NCBI RefSeq assembly: GCF_003143935.1 | Contig: NZ_QFRX01000001.1 | Location: 7,846,992-7,910,991 of the forward strand | Length of the DNA: 64,000 bases | Direction of reading: 5' to 3' | Source of the DNA: Streptomyces sp. Act143 | GTDB taxonomy: Bacteria > Actinomycetota > Actinomycetes > Streptomycetales > Streptomycetaceae | Part shown: positions 34,008 through 42,722 of the stretch, in pieces | Layout of the letters: each line of letters begins with the position of its first letter | Numbering within the stretch: the first letter of the stretch is position 1 | The notes under the pieces: model-generated | Told to the model about the DNA's origin: nothing | The model's input: only the letters and a program-made list of their open reading frames with translations | The model's database searches: none | Program-made: the position numbers and the translations under genes

Positions 34008-35594
34008 GTGGATCAGTTGGCCCTGCTGTTCGTGCTGTTGCTCGGGGCCGTGGTGAGCGTTCCGGTGGGGGACCGGTTCAAGCTGCCGGCACCGGTGCTC
34101 ATGACCCTGCTCGGGATCGTTCTCGCGCTCCTCGACTTCGTGCCGAACGTCGACATCGCGCCTGAACTGATCCTGCCCCTTCTGCTCCCGCCGCTGCTCT
34201 ACGCGGCCGTGCGGCGCACCTCGTGGCGGCAGTTCGCGGCCAACGTACGGCCGATCCTGCTGCTGGCCGTGGCGCTGGTGTTCGTCACCACCCTGTGTGT
34301 GGCCGCCGTCGCCAACGCGATCGTCCCGGGGCTGCCGCTCGCCGCCGCCGTGGCGCTGGGCGCGCTGGTCGCGCCGCCCGACCCGGTCGCGGCGACCGCC
34401 GTCGCGGGGCAGCTGGGGCTGCCGCGGCGGCTGGTGTCGATCCTGGAGGGTGAGGGGCTCTTCAACGACGTGACGGCCATCGTGCTCTACCACGTGGCGA
34501 TCGCCGCGGCCGTCAGCGGCTCCTTCGACCTCGGGGACGCCGCGTTCGAGCTGGTGCTCTCCGCGGTCGTCGCCGTCGGCATGGGGCTCGCCCTGGGCTG
34601 GGGCGCGAACAAGCTGATGGATCTGCTCGGCGACCCGACCCTCCAGATCGGGCTGACGCTCCTCGTGCCGTACGCCTCCTATGTGCTCGCGGAAGAACTG
34701 CACGGCTCCGGCGTCCTCGCCGTGCTCACCACCGCCCTCTTCCTCGCCGAGTACGGCACCGACGCCGACGACGTGCTCACCCGGCTCGCCGGACACACCT
34801 TCTGGGACATCGTCGACACGCTCGTCACCGGCGTGGCCTTCGGGCTGATCGGGCTGGAGCTGCACAACGCCGTCCGGACCGCGTCCGGGCGGTGGGGCGA
34901 GATGCTCGGCTGGGCGGCCGCGATCGTCGTGGTCGTCGTCCTCGTCCGCCTGGTGTGGCTGCTGCCCGCGACCTGGGTCGCCAAGCGGCTGCACGCCAAG
35001 CAGGACTACGACGAGGAGATCCCGATGACCTGGCGGGAGACCGTCGTCATGTGGTGGTCGGGGATGCGCGGGGTGGCGTCGGTGGCGCTGGCGCTGGCGA
35101 TTCCGCTGAAGACCGACGAGGGGGGCGCCTTTCCCGACCGGGACGAGATCGTGTTCATCGCGTTCGGCGTCATCATGGCGACCCTGGTGCTTCAGGGGCT
35201 GACCCTGCCGTGGCTCGTGAAGCGGCTCGGCGTGAAGGCCGACACCGAGCGGGAGAAGGAGTTCGAGAGGAACCTCGCCATCCGGGCCGCCAAGGCCGCC
35301 AAGCGGCGGCTGAAGGAGATCGAGGAGGTCGAGGAGCTGCCGGAGGAGCTGTCCGAGCAGATGCTGCGGCGGGCCTTCGACATCGGGGTGCGGATCAGCC
35401 CGGACATGGGGGACGAGGAGCGGCGCGAGGCGCATCAGCAGCGGGCGAAGCGGCTGAAGCGGGTCCGGCGCATCCAGGGCGAGATGCTGAGCGCGGCGCG
35501 GCACGAGGTGCTGGCGGCGCGGAGCGAGCCGGGGGCGGATCCGGAGGTGGTGGATCGGGTGCTGCGGCATCTGGATGTTCGCAGCCTGCGCTGA
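34008..35594 (+). CDS. Na+/H+ antiporter, CPA1 family
   Basis: This 528-aa protein has about 12 TM segments across residues 1-400 and a charged cytoplasmic tail with a predicted coiled coil (about 405-450). The ion-binding region is the APPDPVAATAV segment, with GEGLFNDVTAIVLY carrying the conserved Asp. WSGMRGVASVALALAI is typical of NhaP/YjcE-like exchangers. The GTG start has GGAG upstream. The gene is flanked by its own short gaps. Confidence 0.92.
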   Translation: MDQLALLFVLLLGAVVSVPVGDRFKLPAPVLMTLLGIVLALLDFVPNVDIAPELILPLLLPPLLYAAVRRTSWRQFAANVRPILLLAVALVFVTTLCVAAVANAIVPGLPLAAAVALGALVAPPDPVAATAVAGQLGLPRRLVSILEGEGLFNDVTAIVLYHVAIAAAVSGSFDLGDAAFELVLSAVVAVGMGLALGWGANKLMDLLGDPTLQIGLTLLVPYASYVLAEELHGSGVLAVLTTALFLAEYGTDADDVLTRLAGHTFWDIVDTLVTGVAFGLIGLELHNAVRTASGRWGEMLGWAAAIVVVVVLVRLVWLLPATWVAKRLHAKQDYDEEIPMTWRETVVMWWSGMRGVASVALALAIPLKTDEGGAFPDRDEIVFIAFGVIMATLVLQGLTLPWLVKRLGVKADTEREKEFERNLAIRAAKAAKRRLKEIEEVEELPEELSEQMLRRAFDIGVRISPDMGDEERREAHQQRAKRLKRVRRIQGEMLSAARHEVLAARSEPGADPEVVDRVLRHLDVRSLR

Positions 35595-35627
35595 CGCGGC
35601 GGTCGCATGACCTTCGGGTGAAAACGG

Positions 35628-35657
35628 ATGACGGCCCGCCGTGGCCCTTCGTAGGGT
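35628..35657 (+). promoter_or_regulatory. Promoter giving a leaderless SDR mRNA
   Basis: ATGACG (35628-35633), an 18-bp spacer and TAGGGT (35652-35657) end 6 bp before the ATG at 35664. Transcription should begin at or next to the start codon, and no ribosome site is present. Confidence 0.55.
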
Positions 35658-35663
35658 CGGATC

Positions 35664-36404
35664 ATGGCTCGCAACGTGGTGATCAGCGGTGGTGGTACGG
35701 GAATCGGGCTTGCTGCGGCCCGCGTCTTCGCGGCGGACGGGGACCGGGTGCTGTTGCTCGGGCGGCGCAAGGAGGTGCTGGAAGGGGCGGCCGTACCCGG
35801 GGCGCTCAGCTGTGCCGCCGATCTCAGTGACCCGGCCGACGTGCGCGGGGTCGCCGGGTTCGTCGGGCGGGAACTGGGGGCCGTGGACGTCCTCGTCCAC
35901 AGCGCCGGCGGCAACGGGCAGCTCGAACCACCCGCCGCCGGTGACGACCCGCTCGACGCCGTCGCACACCACTGGACCGTCAACTTCCGGCTCAATCTGC
36001 TGACCGCCGCGCTGCTCACCGAGGCCCTCAAGGACCGGCTCGCCTCGCCCGGCGGGCGGGTGCTGTTCGTGAGTTCCATCGCCGCCTACCGGGGATCGGG
36101 CAGCGGGGCGTACGGGGCCGCCAAGGCGGGACTGCACCCGTACGCGCACGACCTGGCCCGGGAGCTCGGCCCCCGCGGGATCACCGTGAACGTCGTCGCG
36201 CCCGGCTACATCGAGGACACCGAGTTCTTCGGCGGCGCCATCGACCCCGCCCGGCGGGAGCGGCTGATCGGCGAGACCGCCACCGGGCGCGCCGGGAACC
36301 CCGGGGACGTCGCCGAGACGCTGCACTGGCTCGCCTCGCCCGGCGCCGGGCACGTGACGTCGCAGGTCGTGCAGGTCAACGGGGGCGCCGAGCGGGGGCG
36401 TTGA
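35664..36404 (+). CDS. Short-chain dehydrogenase/reductase
   Basis: This 246-aa SDR has the cofactor loop GGGTGIGLA at residues 8-16, HSAGGNG (the NNAG equivalent), catalytic Ser in FVSSIAAY and YGAAKAG (Y-x-x-x-K). An Arg-Arg pair after the second strand (LGRRKEV) suggests NADP(H). The substrate is unknown. The upstream region looks leaderless. The stop lies 4 bp from the end of the convergent channel gene. Confidence 0.92.
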   Translation: MARNVVISGGGTGIGLAAARVFAADGDRVLLLGRRKEVLEGAAVPGALSCAADLSDPADVRGVAGFVGRELGAVDVLVHSAGGNGQLEPPAAGDDPLDAVAHHWTVNFRLNLLTAALLTEALKDRLASPGGRVLFVSSIAAYRGSGSGAYGAAKAGLHPYAHDLARELGPRGITVNVVAPGYIEDTEFFGGAIDPARRERLIGETATGRAGNPGDVAETLHWLASPGAGHVTSQVVQVNGGAERGR

Positions 36405-36408
36405 CGGT

Positions 36409-37524
36409 TCAGCGGGCCTGCCTCGGCGGCTCGTGCGCCCTGCGGGGCCCGCCGTCGGGGGAGGGGGTCGGACGGTTGCCGTTGGTGCTCGGGGGCAGGG
36501 CGGAGTCGGCCGTGTTGACGCGGGGCAGGGCGTAGGGGTGGTGCTCGGTCAGCCAGCGGATCATCTGCTCGCGGACCGTGACCCGCACCTTCCAGATGTC
36601 GTCGGCGTCCCTGGCGGTCACCAGGGCCCGCACCTGCATGGTGTTCGGCGTCGAGTCCGTGACCGTCAGATCGCAGGCACGGCCGTCCCACGCCGGGCAC
36701 TCGCGGAGGATGTCGCGGAGCTTCTCCCGCATCGCCTCCATCGGCGCCGAGTGGTCCAGGTGCCAGTAGACGATGCCGGTCATCTGGGCGCCGCCGCGCG
36801 ACCAGTTCTCGAACGGTTTCGAGGTGAAGTACGACACCGGCATGGTGATCCGGCGCTCGTCCCAGGTCCGGACGGTGAGGAAGGTCAGCGTGATCTCCTC
36901 GACCGTGCCCCACTCGCCGTCCACCACGACCGTGTCCCCTATGCGCACCATGTCGCCGAACGCGATCTGCAGCCCCGCGAACATGTTGCTCAGCGTGGAC
37001 TGCGCCGCGACACCGGCGACGATGCCGAGGATTCCGGCCGAGGCCAGCAGCGAGGCACCGGCCGCGCGCATCGCCGGGAAGGTCAGCAGCATCGCGGCGA
37101 TCGCCACCACGGCGACGACCGCCGTGACCACCCGTGTGATGAGAGTCACCTGGGTGCGGACGCGCCGGACCCGGGCCGGATCGCGCTGGGCGCGGGAGTA
37201 GCGGGTGTACGTCGTCTCCACGACCGCCGCCGCGATCCGGATCATCAGCCACGCCGTCGCCCCGATGAGGACCAGGGTCAGCGTCCGGCCGATGCCGACG
37301 CGGTGTTCCACCAGCACCCGCGCCTCGTCGTACGACCCTCTGAGCAGGGCCGCGAAGATGACGAGCTGGTAGGGGATGCGGCCGCGGCGCAGCAGGCCCC
37401 ACAGCGGGGTCTCGCTCTGCCGTTGGTCGGCCTTGCGCATCAGCAGATCGGTGGCCCAGCCGATGAGGAGCGTGAGCACGACCGAGCCGCCGACGACGAT
37501 CAGCGGGCGCAGTACGTTCTCCAT
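36409..37524 (-). CDS. MscS-family mechanosensitive channel
   Basis: This 371-aa protein has about four TM segments. The pore-lining TM3-like helix is at about 155-190 (AAGASLLASAGILGIVAGVAAQSTLSN region), and the beta domain begins FGDMVRIGDTVVVDGEWGTVEEI. The C-terminus is Pro-rich and disordered. The start is ATG 37524. Only 29 bp separate it from the divergent hydrolase gene, so the two promoters must overlap. Confidence 0.92.
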   Translation of the reverse strand: MENVLRPLIVVGGSVVLTLLIGWATDLLMRKADQRQSETPLWGLLRRGRIPYQLVIFAALLRGSYDEARVLVEHRVGIGRTLTLVLIGATAWLMIRIAAAVVETTYTRYSRAQRDPARVRRVRTQVTLITRVVTAVVAVVAIAAMLLTFPAMRAAGASLLASAGILGIVAGVAAQSTLSNMFAGLQIAFGDMVRIGDTVVVDGEWGTVEEITLTFLTVRTWDERRITMPVSYFTSKPFENWSRGGAQMTGIVYWHLDHSAPMEAMREKLRDILRECPAWDGRACDLTVTDSTPNTMQVRALVTARDADDIWKVRVTVREQMIRWLTEHHPYALPRVNTADSALPPSTNGNRPTPSPDGGPRRAHEPPRQAR

Positions 37525-37553
37525 GCCTCCGACCGTACTGGCACGATGGGCTC

Positions 37554-38123
37554 ATGAACATCATGCTCTTTCACTCGACGTACGGTCTGCGGCCCGCGGT
37601 GCGCGCGGCGGCGGACCGGCTGCGCGCCGCCGGACACGAGGTCTGGACCCCGGATCTCTTCGAGGGGCGCACGTTCGAGACGGTCGAGGAGGGCATGGAG
37701 TTCAAGGACGGCATCGGCAAGGACGAGCTGCTCAAGCGGGCCGTGCTGGCCGCCGCGCCCTACTCGGAGCGGGGCCTGGTGTACGCCGGGTTCTCGTTCG
37801 GTGCCTCGGTCGCGCAGACCCTGGCCCTCGGCGACGACAAGGCGCGCGGGCTGCTGCTTCTGCACGGCACGTCGGACATCGCCGCCAACGCCTCCGTGGA
37901 CGACCTGCCGGTCCAGCTGCACGTGGCCGAGCCGGACCAGTTCGAGACGGACGACTGGCTGAGCTCCTGGTATCTCCAGATGGGGCGCGCGGGCGCCGAT
38001 GTGGAGGTCTACCGGTACGCCGGGGCCGGCCACCTCTACACCGACCCCGACCTGCCGGACTACGACGAGGAGGCCGCCGAGGCCACCTGGCGGGTGGCGC
38101 TCGGCTTCCTGGAGACCCTCTAG
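37554..38123 (+). CDS. Dienelactone hydrolase family protein
   Basis: This 189-aa alpha/beta hydrolase has its nucleophile elbow at YAGFSFGAS, with Ser where classical dienelactone hydrolases have Cys. The acid residue may be in AEPDQFE, and His is in GAGHLYTDPD. It is shorter than usual (about 190 versus 230-250). The substrate is unknown. The stop is 1 bp from the end of the convergent protease gene. Confidence 0.85.
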   Translation: MNIMLFHSTYGLRPAVRAAADRLRAAGHEVWTPDLFEGRTFETVEEGMEFKDGIGKDELLKRAVLAAAPYSERGLVYAGFSFGASVAQTLALGDDKARGLLLLHGTSDIAANASVDDLPVQLHVAEPDQFETDDWLSSWYLQMGRAGADVEVYRYAGAGHLYTDPDLPDYDEEAAEATWRVALGFLETL

Positions 38124-38124
38124 A

Positions 38125-39114
38125 TCATCCGGCGGCGCGGTACGCCGCCCAGCTCTGCTGCATCCGCGTCACCTGACCCGAGGTGAACTGGTACATGCAG
38201 CTGTCGTACGTGTAGTCCATGAAGTTGTGGATCGGGTCGACGCCCGCCTTGGTGGTGCAGGTGTCGCGGCCGGTCGGGCACTGGTAGGCCGCGCTCTTCT
38301 CGGCCGGGGTGTCGTCGACGTAGTCGCCCTTGCCGCTGCAGCCGCCCTGGAAGGTGTGGTACAGCCCCATCCAGTGGCCGACCTCGTGGGTGGCGGTGTC
38401 GCCCTCGTTGTAGTTCGCCGCCGAGCCGCCGGGCAGGGAGGCGTCGAGGATGACGACGCCGTCCATCGAGGGGCTGGACTTGTAGGAACTGGGGAAGGTG
38501 GCCCAGCCGAGGAGGCCGTCGCCGAGGTTGGCGGTGTAGATGTTGAGCGCGTTCGCGCCGCCCTTGCGCAGGGCGGTCTTCATCGCCTTCTCCTCCGCCG
38601 AGCCGTAACCGACGTTGTACCAGGCGGCGTTGTCGGTGTAGTCGGTGCCGGCCAGCGTGAACTGGTAGCCGGAGTCGGTGTTCCCGGTGCCCTGGCCGGC
38701 GTAGGCCGCGTTCAGGACGTTCAGCTGGGCGCTGATGTCGGACGAGCTGAGGTTGCCGGTGGCGCCGTCGTGGATGACGTGGAAGTACACCGGGATGCTG
38801 GTGGAGGCGGCGGCGGCGAGGCTGCGGCTGCCGGACGAGGGCAGCTTGTCGAGCTTGGCGCGCAGATCGGCGTCCATCGCCTGGGCCTTGGCGGTGCTGA
38901 TCTCGTTGGGCTCGGCGATGTTCTCGCCACTGCCCGGGCGGATCTCGCGGGCCGCGGCGTTCGTGTCCGTGCCGGCGCAGTCGGCGGCCGGAGCCTGGGC
39001 CGCCGCGACTCCGGTGGGCGCCGACAGGGGAGAGAGCATCAGGGTTCCGGCCACAACTGCCGTACCGAGAAGGCGTCTGCGCATAACAGGGGATATCCGG
39101 GCGAGCGCACGCAT
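38125..39114 (-). CDS. Secreted zinc metalloprotease (M43/pappalysin-like)
   Basis: This 329-aa protein has a Sec-type signal peptide (about 1-38, RRRLLGTAVVAGTLMLSPLSA). The zinc site is HEVGHWMGLYH, and the Met-turn is FMDYTYDSCM. Three disulfide-prone Cys pairs surround the active site, as in the snapalysin/pappalysin-like M43B proteases of Streptomyces. The ATG at 39114 has AGGAG five bases upstream. It is probably released into the medium to digest protein. Confidence 0.92.
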   Translation of the reverse strand: MRALARISPVMRRRLLGTAVVAGTLMLSPLSAPTGVAAAQAPAADCAGTDTNAAAREIRPGSGENIAEPNEISTAKAQAMDADLRAKLDKLPSSGSRSLAAAASTSIPVYFHVIHDGATGNLSSSDISAQLNVLNAAYAGQGTGNTDSGYQFTLAGTDYTDNAAWYNVGYGSAEEKAMKTALRKGGANALNIYTANLGDGLLGWATFPSSYKSSPSMDGVVILDASLPGGSAANYNEGDTATHEVGHWMGLYHTFQGGCSGKGDYVDDTPAEKSAAYQCPTGRDTCTTKAGVDPIHNFMDYTYDSCMYQFTSGQVTRMQQSWAAYRAAG

Positions 39115-39290
39115 GCTGACTCCTAGCTGATGCGTCGGGGAGAGCGGACGCAGGGGTCTTCCTGGCCGCCGCCCGGAGATTACGTGTACATGCTCAGCCT
39201 GTAAATGCCTCCTGAACGCCTTCCGACCGGGCGAGTGGCGCGGCCGTATACGAACGCGGGCCGCGCCACTCACCGTTGGCCAAAACCTGA

Positions 39291-40949
39291 CTACACGGGG
39301 TCGTACGTCCGCTCGACCTTCTGCGTGCCGGTCCTCGTGCGGTACGAACGGGCCCAGGACGAGGTCGCGTCGGCCTTCGTCTTGTCGGAGAGGACGTAGT
39401 AATCCATCTGCGCGCGGCCGGCGGTGATGTCCAGGACGCCGTAGCCGTGGCGGTCGGTGTCGACCCAGTGGACGTGCCGGTTGGCGGCCTTGATGATCGG
39501 CGCGGCGAGGGCGGAGACCGTGCCCTCGGGGACCTTGACGATGTCGTCGAGGTTGTCGGAGGTCACCGACGTCACGACGAACTCGGTCGCGGCCGAGGCC
39601 GACAGCGGATACGTGCCCGCGTCCACCGGCACGTCGTTGGCCCACGCCATGTGGATGTCACCGGTCAGGAACACGGTGTTGCGGATGGCGTTCGAGCGCA
39701 GGTGGGCCAGCAGCTCCCGGCGGTCGTCCGTGTAGCCGTCCCACTGGTCGGTGTTGAGGGCGAGGCCCTCCTTCGGCAGGCCCAGCAGCTCGGCGAGCGG
39801 CTTCAGCAGGTCCGCGGAGAGCGAGCCGATGGCGAACGGCGAGATCATCACCGAGTTGCCGACCAGCCGCCAGGTGGTGTCGGAGGACTTCAGCCCCGCC
39901 TTGAGCCAGTCCAGTTGGGCCCGGCCGGTGAGGGTGCGGTCCGGGTCGTCGACCGAGCCGTTGCCGACGGACACCTGCTGCGAGCGGAAGGACCGCAGGT
40001 CGAGGAGGGACAGGTCGACCAGCTTGCCGAAGCGCAGCCGCCGGTAGGTCGTCCCCGCGATCGCCGGACGCACCGGCATCCACTCGAAGTACGCCTGCTT
40101 GGCGGCCGCCTGGCGTGCGGCCCAGGCCCCCTCCGCGCCCTCGGTGTGGTTCTCCGCCCCGCCCGACCAGGCGTCGTTGGCGAACTCGTGGTCGTCCCAG
40201 ATCGCGACGACCGGAGCGACCGTGTGCAGCGCCTGGAGGTCGGAGTCCGTCTTGTACTTGCCGTGCCGGACGCGGTAGTCGGCGAGGGTGAGGATCTCGT
40301 GGGTCGGCGCGTGCTGCCGTACGACGGTGTCGCGGGTGCCGTACTCGCCGGTGCCGTACTCGTATATGTAGTCGCCCAGGTGCAGCCAGGCGTCCAGGTC
40401 GCCGCGGGCCGCGAGATGGCGGTACGCGGAGAAGTGGCCGGCCTCCCAGTTGGCGCAGGAGACCACGCCGAAGCGGAGGTTGTTCACGGCCGCGTCCGCC
40501 GCCGGCGCGGTGCGGGTGCGCGCCGCCGGGGAGTCGGTGCCGCCCGCGGAGAAGCGGAACCAGTAGTCGGTGGCCGGGGCGAGGCCGCGCACGTCGGCCT
40601 TGACGGTGTGGTCGGAGGCGGCGGTCGCGGTGACGGAGCCTTTGGCGACGACGTTCGTGAACGCCTTGTCCGTGGCGACGGTCCAGTTCACCTCGGTGTC
40701 CGGGCCGAGCCCGGAGCCGGGTGTCGCCGCGGCCACGGGGGTCACCCGGGTCCACAGCAGGATGCCGTCGGGCAGCGGGTCGCCGGAGGCGACGCCGTGC
40801 AGGAAGGCGGGGGCCTCGTCGGCGGCGCCGGCGGGGAAGGGGGTCGCGAGGAGGGCGGCGCCCGCGGTGGCGGCGGCGGCCTTCACGACCGTACGGCGGC
40901 GCGGCGCCAGGGAGTTGAGGCGCTCGGATGCTCTGTGTTCACTGGTCAC
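39291..40949 (-). CDS. phoD: Secreted alkaline phosphatase PhoD
   Basis: This 552-aa Tat-exported metallophosphoesterase carries the twin-arginine segment RRRTVVKAAAA, then a PhoD N-terminal domain (FLHGVASGDPLPDGILLWTRV) and a catalytic domain with LHLGDYIYEYG, WDDHEFANDAW and TGDIHMAW metal-binding motifs. It releases phosphate from phosphodiesters outside the cell. PhoD genes are PhoP-controlled in Streptomyces. The GTG start has no ribosome site and lies 8 bp after a TAACCT -10-like element, so a leaderless transcript is plausible. Confidence 0.93.
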   Translation of the reverse strand: MTSEHRASERLNSLAPRRRTVVKAAAATAGAALLATPFPAGAADEAPAFLHGVASGDPLPDGILLWTRVTPVAAATPGSGLGPDTEVNWTVATDKAFTNVVAKGSVTATAASDHTVKADVRGLAPATDYWFRFSAGGTDSPAARTRTAPAADAAVNNLRFGVVSCANWEAGHFSAYRHLAARGDLDAWLHLGDYIYEYGTGEYGTRDTVVRQHAPTHEILTLADYRVRHGKYKTDSDLQALHTVAPVVAIWDDHEFANDAWSGGAENHTEGAEGAWAARQAAAKQAYFEWMPVRPAIAGTTYRRLRFGKLVDLSLLDLRSFRSQQVSVGNGSVDDPDRTLTGRAQLDWLKAGLKSSDTTWRLVGNSVMISPFAIGSLSADLLKPLAELLGLPKEGLALNTDQWDGYTDDRRELLAHLRSNAIRNTVFLTGDIHMAWANDVPVDAGTYPLSASAATEFVVTSVTSDNLDDIVKVPEGTVSALAAPIIKAANRHVHWVDTDRHGYGVLDITAGRAQMDYYVLSDKTKADATSSWARSYRTRTGTQKVERTYDPV

Positions 40950-40957
40950 GAGCGCTC

Positions 40958-40993
40958 AGGTTACTGGCCGGTACGAGCGAAGAGCGGGCGAAC
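40958..40993 (-). promoter_or_regulatory. Candidate phoD promoter with PHO-box-like repeats
   Basis: On the minus strand, GTTCGCCCGCT (40993-40983) and CTTCGCTCGTA (40982-40972) are adjacent 11-nt units resembling Streptomyces PHO-box repeats (core GTTCACC). TAACCT (40963-40958) follows at -10 spacing, then the GTG at 40949. The first unit also forms the 3' arm of a terminator hairpin. Confidence 0.35.
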
Positions 40994-41014
40994 CGGGAAA
41001 GTTCGCCCGCTCTT
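40980..41014 (-). terminator. Terminator after the DsbA-like gene
   Basis: A perfect 14-bp stem (40980-40993 with 41001-41014) with a 7-nt loop separates the DsbA-like gene from phoD on the minus strand. Confidence 0.85.
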
Positions 41015-41040
41015 CAGCCGGAGGTCGCCTCAGGTCATGC

Positions 41041-41853
41041 TCAGGCCTTCAGCGCCGCCTCGAGCGCCGTGTTGAACTCGGCCACCGTCATCGGCGCGTT
41101 CTTGCCGTCGGAGCCGGTCAGCGCCTTGTCGTCCATCTTCAGGGTCGGGGTGCCGGTCACGCCGCTGTCGTCGAACTTCTCGGACATCACCAGGGCCCAC
41201 TTGTCGTAGGTGCCGTTCTTCACGGCGTTCTGGAAGGTCTTGTTGTTCTTCAGGGCGTCGACCGTGTTCGCGATCTTGATCAGGTAGTCGTCGTCCTTGA
41301 ACTTGTCGTCCGACTCCTCGGGGTGCCACTTCGTCGAGTACATCGCGGTCTTGTACTGGAGGAACGCGTCGGAGCTGACGTTCAGCGCGGCGCCGAGGGC
41401 GCTGAGCGCGTTCTTGGAGCCCTCGCCGCCCAGACCCTTGTCGAGGAAGCTGGCGCCGACGTACTGGAGCTTGAACTTGCCGGCCTCGACGTCCTTGTCC
41501 ACGGTCGGGCCGACGGTCTGCTCGAACTGGGCGCAGACCGGGCAGCGCGGGTCCTCGTACATCACGAGGGTCTTCTTGGCGGCGGCCTTGCCGATGACGA
41601 CCGTCGTGCCGTTCTCGCCCGTGGTGTTGGCCGGCTTGACGAGCTTGTCGTTCTTCGCCTCTTCCCAGTAGCCGGGCTTGTTGCCCTGGACGACGGCGTA
41701 GCCGATGCCGCCGGCTATCGCGAGGACGCCGACGACGGAGCAGGCGACGATGACCTGCCGCTTGATCTTGTCGCGCTTGGCCTGGCGCTCGCGCTCCAGA
41801 CGCAGCCGCTCGCGGGCCGCCGTCTTCGCCGCCTGGCTGTTCCGCTTGCTCAT
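41041..41853 (-). CDS. Membrane-anchored DsbA-like thioredoxin-fold protein
   Basis: This 270-aa protein has a charged cytoplasmic N-terminus, one TM helix (about 34-54) and an extracytoplasmic DsbA-like domain. The redox site is CPVC (in YEDPRCPVCAQFE), and the cis-Pro loop is GVTGTPTLKMD. It probably forms or repairs disulfides in exported proteins, such as the neighbouring secreted enzymes. ATG 41853 follows GGAG at a short distance. Confidence 0.92.
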   Translation of the reverse strand: MSKRNSQAAKTAARERLRLERERQAKRDKIKRQVIVACSVVGVLAIAGGIGYAVVQGNKPGYWEEAKNDKLVKPANTTGENGTTVVIGKAAAKKTLVMYEDPRCPVCAQFEQTVGPTVDKDVEAGKFKLQYVGASFLDKGLGGEGSKNALSALGAALNVSSDAFLQYKTAMYSTKWHPEESDDKFKDDDYLIKIANTVDALKNNKTFQNAVKNGTYDKWALVMSEKFDDSGVTGTPTLKMDDKALTGSDGKNAPMTVAEFNTALEAALKA

Positions 41854-41937
41854 GGGTGATCTCCGTGAAGGGGACGCGCACACGTCGTGTGCGGATACGT
41901 AAAAGGGTGTGGTGATGCCCGGTGCTGTTCGGGTGGG

Positions 41938-42630
41938 TCAGGCGAAAGCGGCCGAGCACGGCGGTCCACGCCGTCCCAGGGAGTGCACGAGGAGCCGGTC
42001 GCGCGCGATGGTCGTGCGGCGACCGGGGTGCCGCGGGCGGCGCACCGCCGGGGTGCGGCGGACCGCCACCACGGCGACCGCCAGCAGCAGCGGACGGAAC
42101 GTCGTCGCCGCGACCGCCCGCAGCAGCTGGGCCAGCGCCCGCTCGCCGCGGCGCAGCCAGGCGGCGGCCAGCAGGCCCACGCCGATGTGTGCGCCGAGCA
42201 GCAGCCAGGCGGCCTGCGGATCGGCGTGGGCGAGGACGCCCGCCAGACGGTCGCTGTCGGTGCCGGTGACCCGGGCCAGGGGGCTGCCGACGCTGGTGCC
42301 GTCGCCGCACAGGACGTCCCAGCCGACCGAGCGCAGCGGGCCGGCCACGGGGCCGCCCGCGGCGCCGTAGCAGACGTGCTGCCCGGTGGTGAGGACCGTG
42401 TCCGCGGCGAGTTCCAGCGGGACGAGCAGGGCGGCGATCCGCCCGAAACCCCGCTCCCGGCCGGCCAGGGCGTACGCCACGGCGAACACGGTGACCGAGA
42501 CCAGGGCCACCGTGTTCAGCGGGAGCGGGGCGCGGGACAGCAGTACGTGCGACGCGGTGCTGAGGGTCACGACGAGTGCCGTGAACAGCGCCGCGCGGAG
42601 CGCTCGCAACTGGGTCCCGGATATGTCCAT
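41938..42630 (-). CDS. Integral membrane protein of unknown function
   Basis: This 230-aa protein has about five hydrophobic segments and a basic C-terminal tail rich in Arg/Pro. Two Cys residues (QHVCYGA and DVLCGDG) lie in a predicted extracytoplasmic loop and could form a disulfide, fitting its position next to a DsbA-like gene. I do not recognise a family. It resembles other Streptomyces proteins encoded beside DsbA-like genes. It lies 84 bp upstream of the DsbA-like gene on the same strand. Confidence 0.75.
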   Translation of the reverse strand: MDISGTQLRALRAALFTALVVTLSTASHVLLSRAPLPLNTVALVSVTVFAVAYALAGRERGFGRIAALLVPLELAADTVLTTGQHVCYGAAGGPVAGPLRSVGWDVLCGDGTSVGSPLARVTGTDSDRLAGVLAHADPQAAWLLLGAHIGVGLLAAAWLRRGERALAQLLRAVAATTFRPLLLAVAVVAVRRTPAVRRPRHPGRRTTIARDRLLVHSLGRRGPPCSAAFA

Positions 42631-42722
42631 AGCGTCAGAGAGTGTGTCACGCGGGCCTGTAAGGGAGCCCTAAAAGATCCCTGTGAGCGGCCCTATCGTT
42701 ATCGACATCCGTGCGGTCTCCG

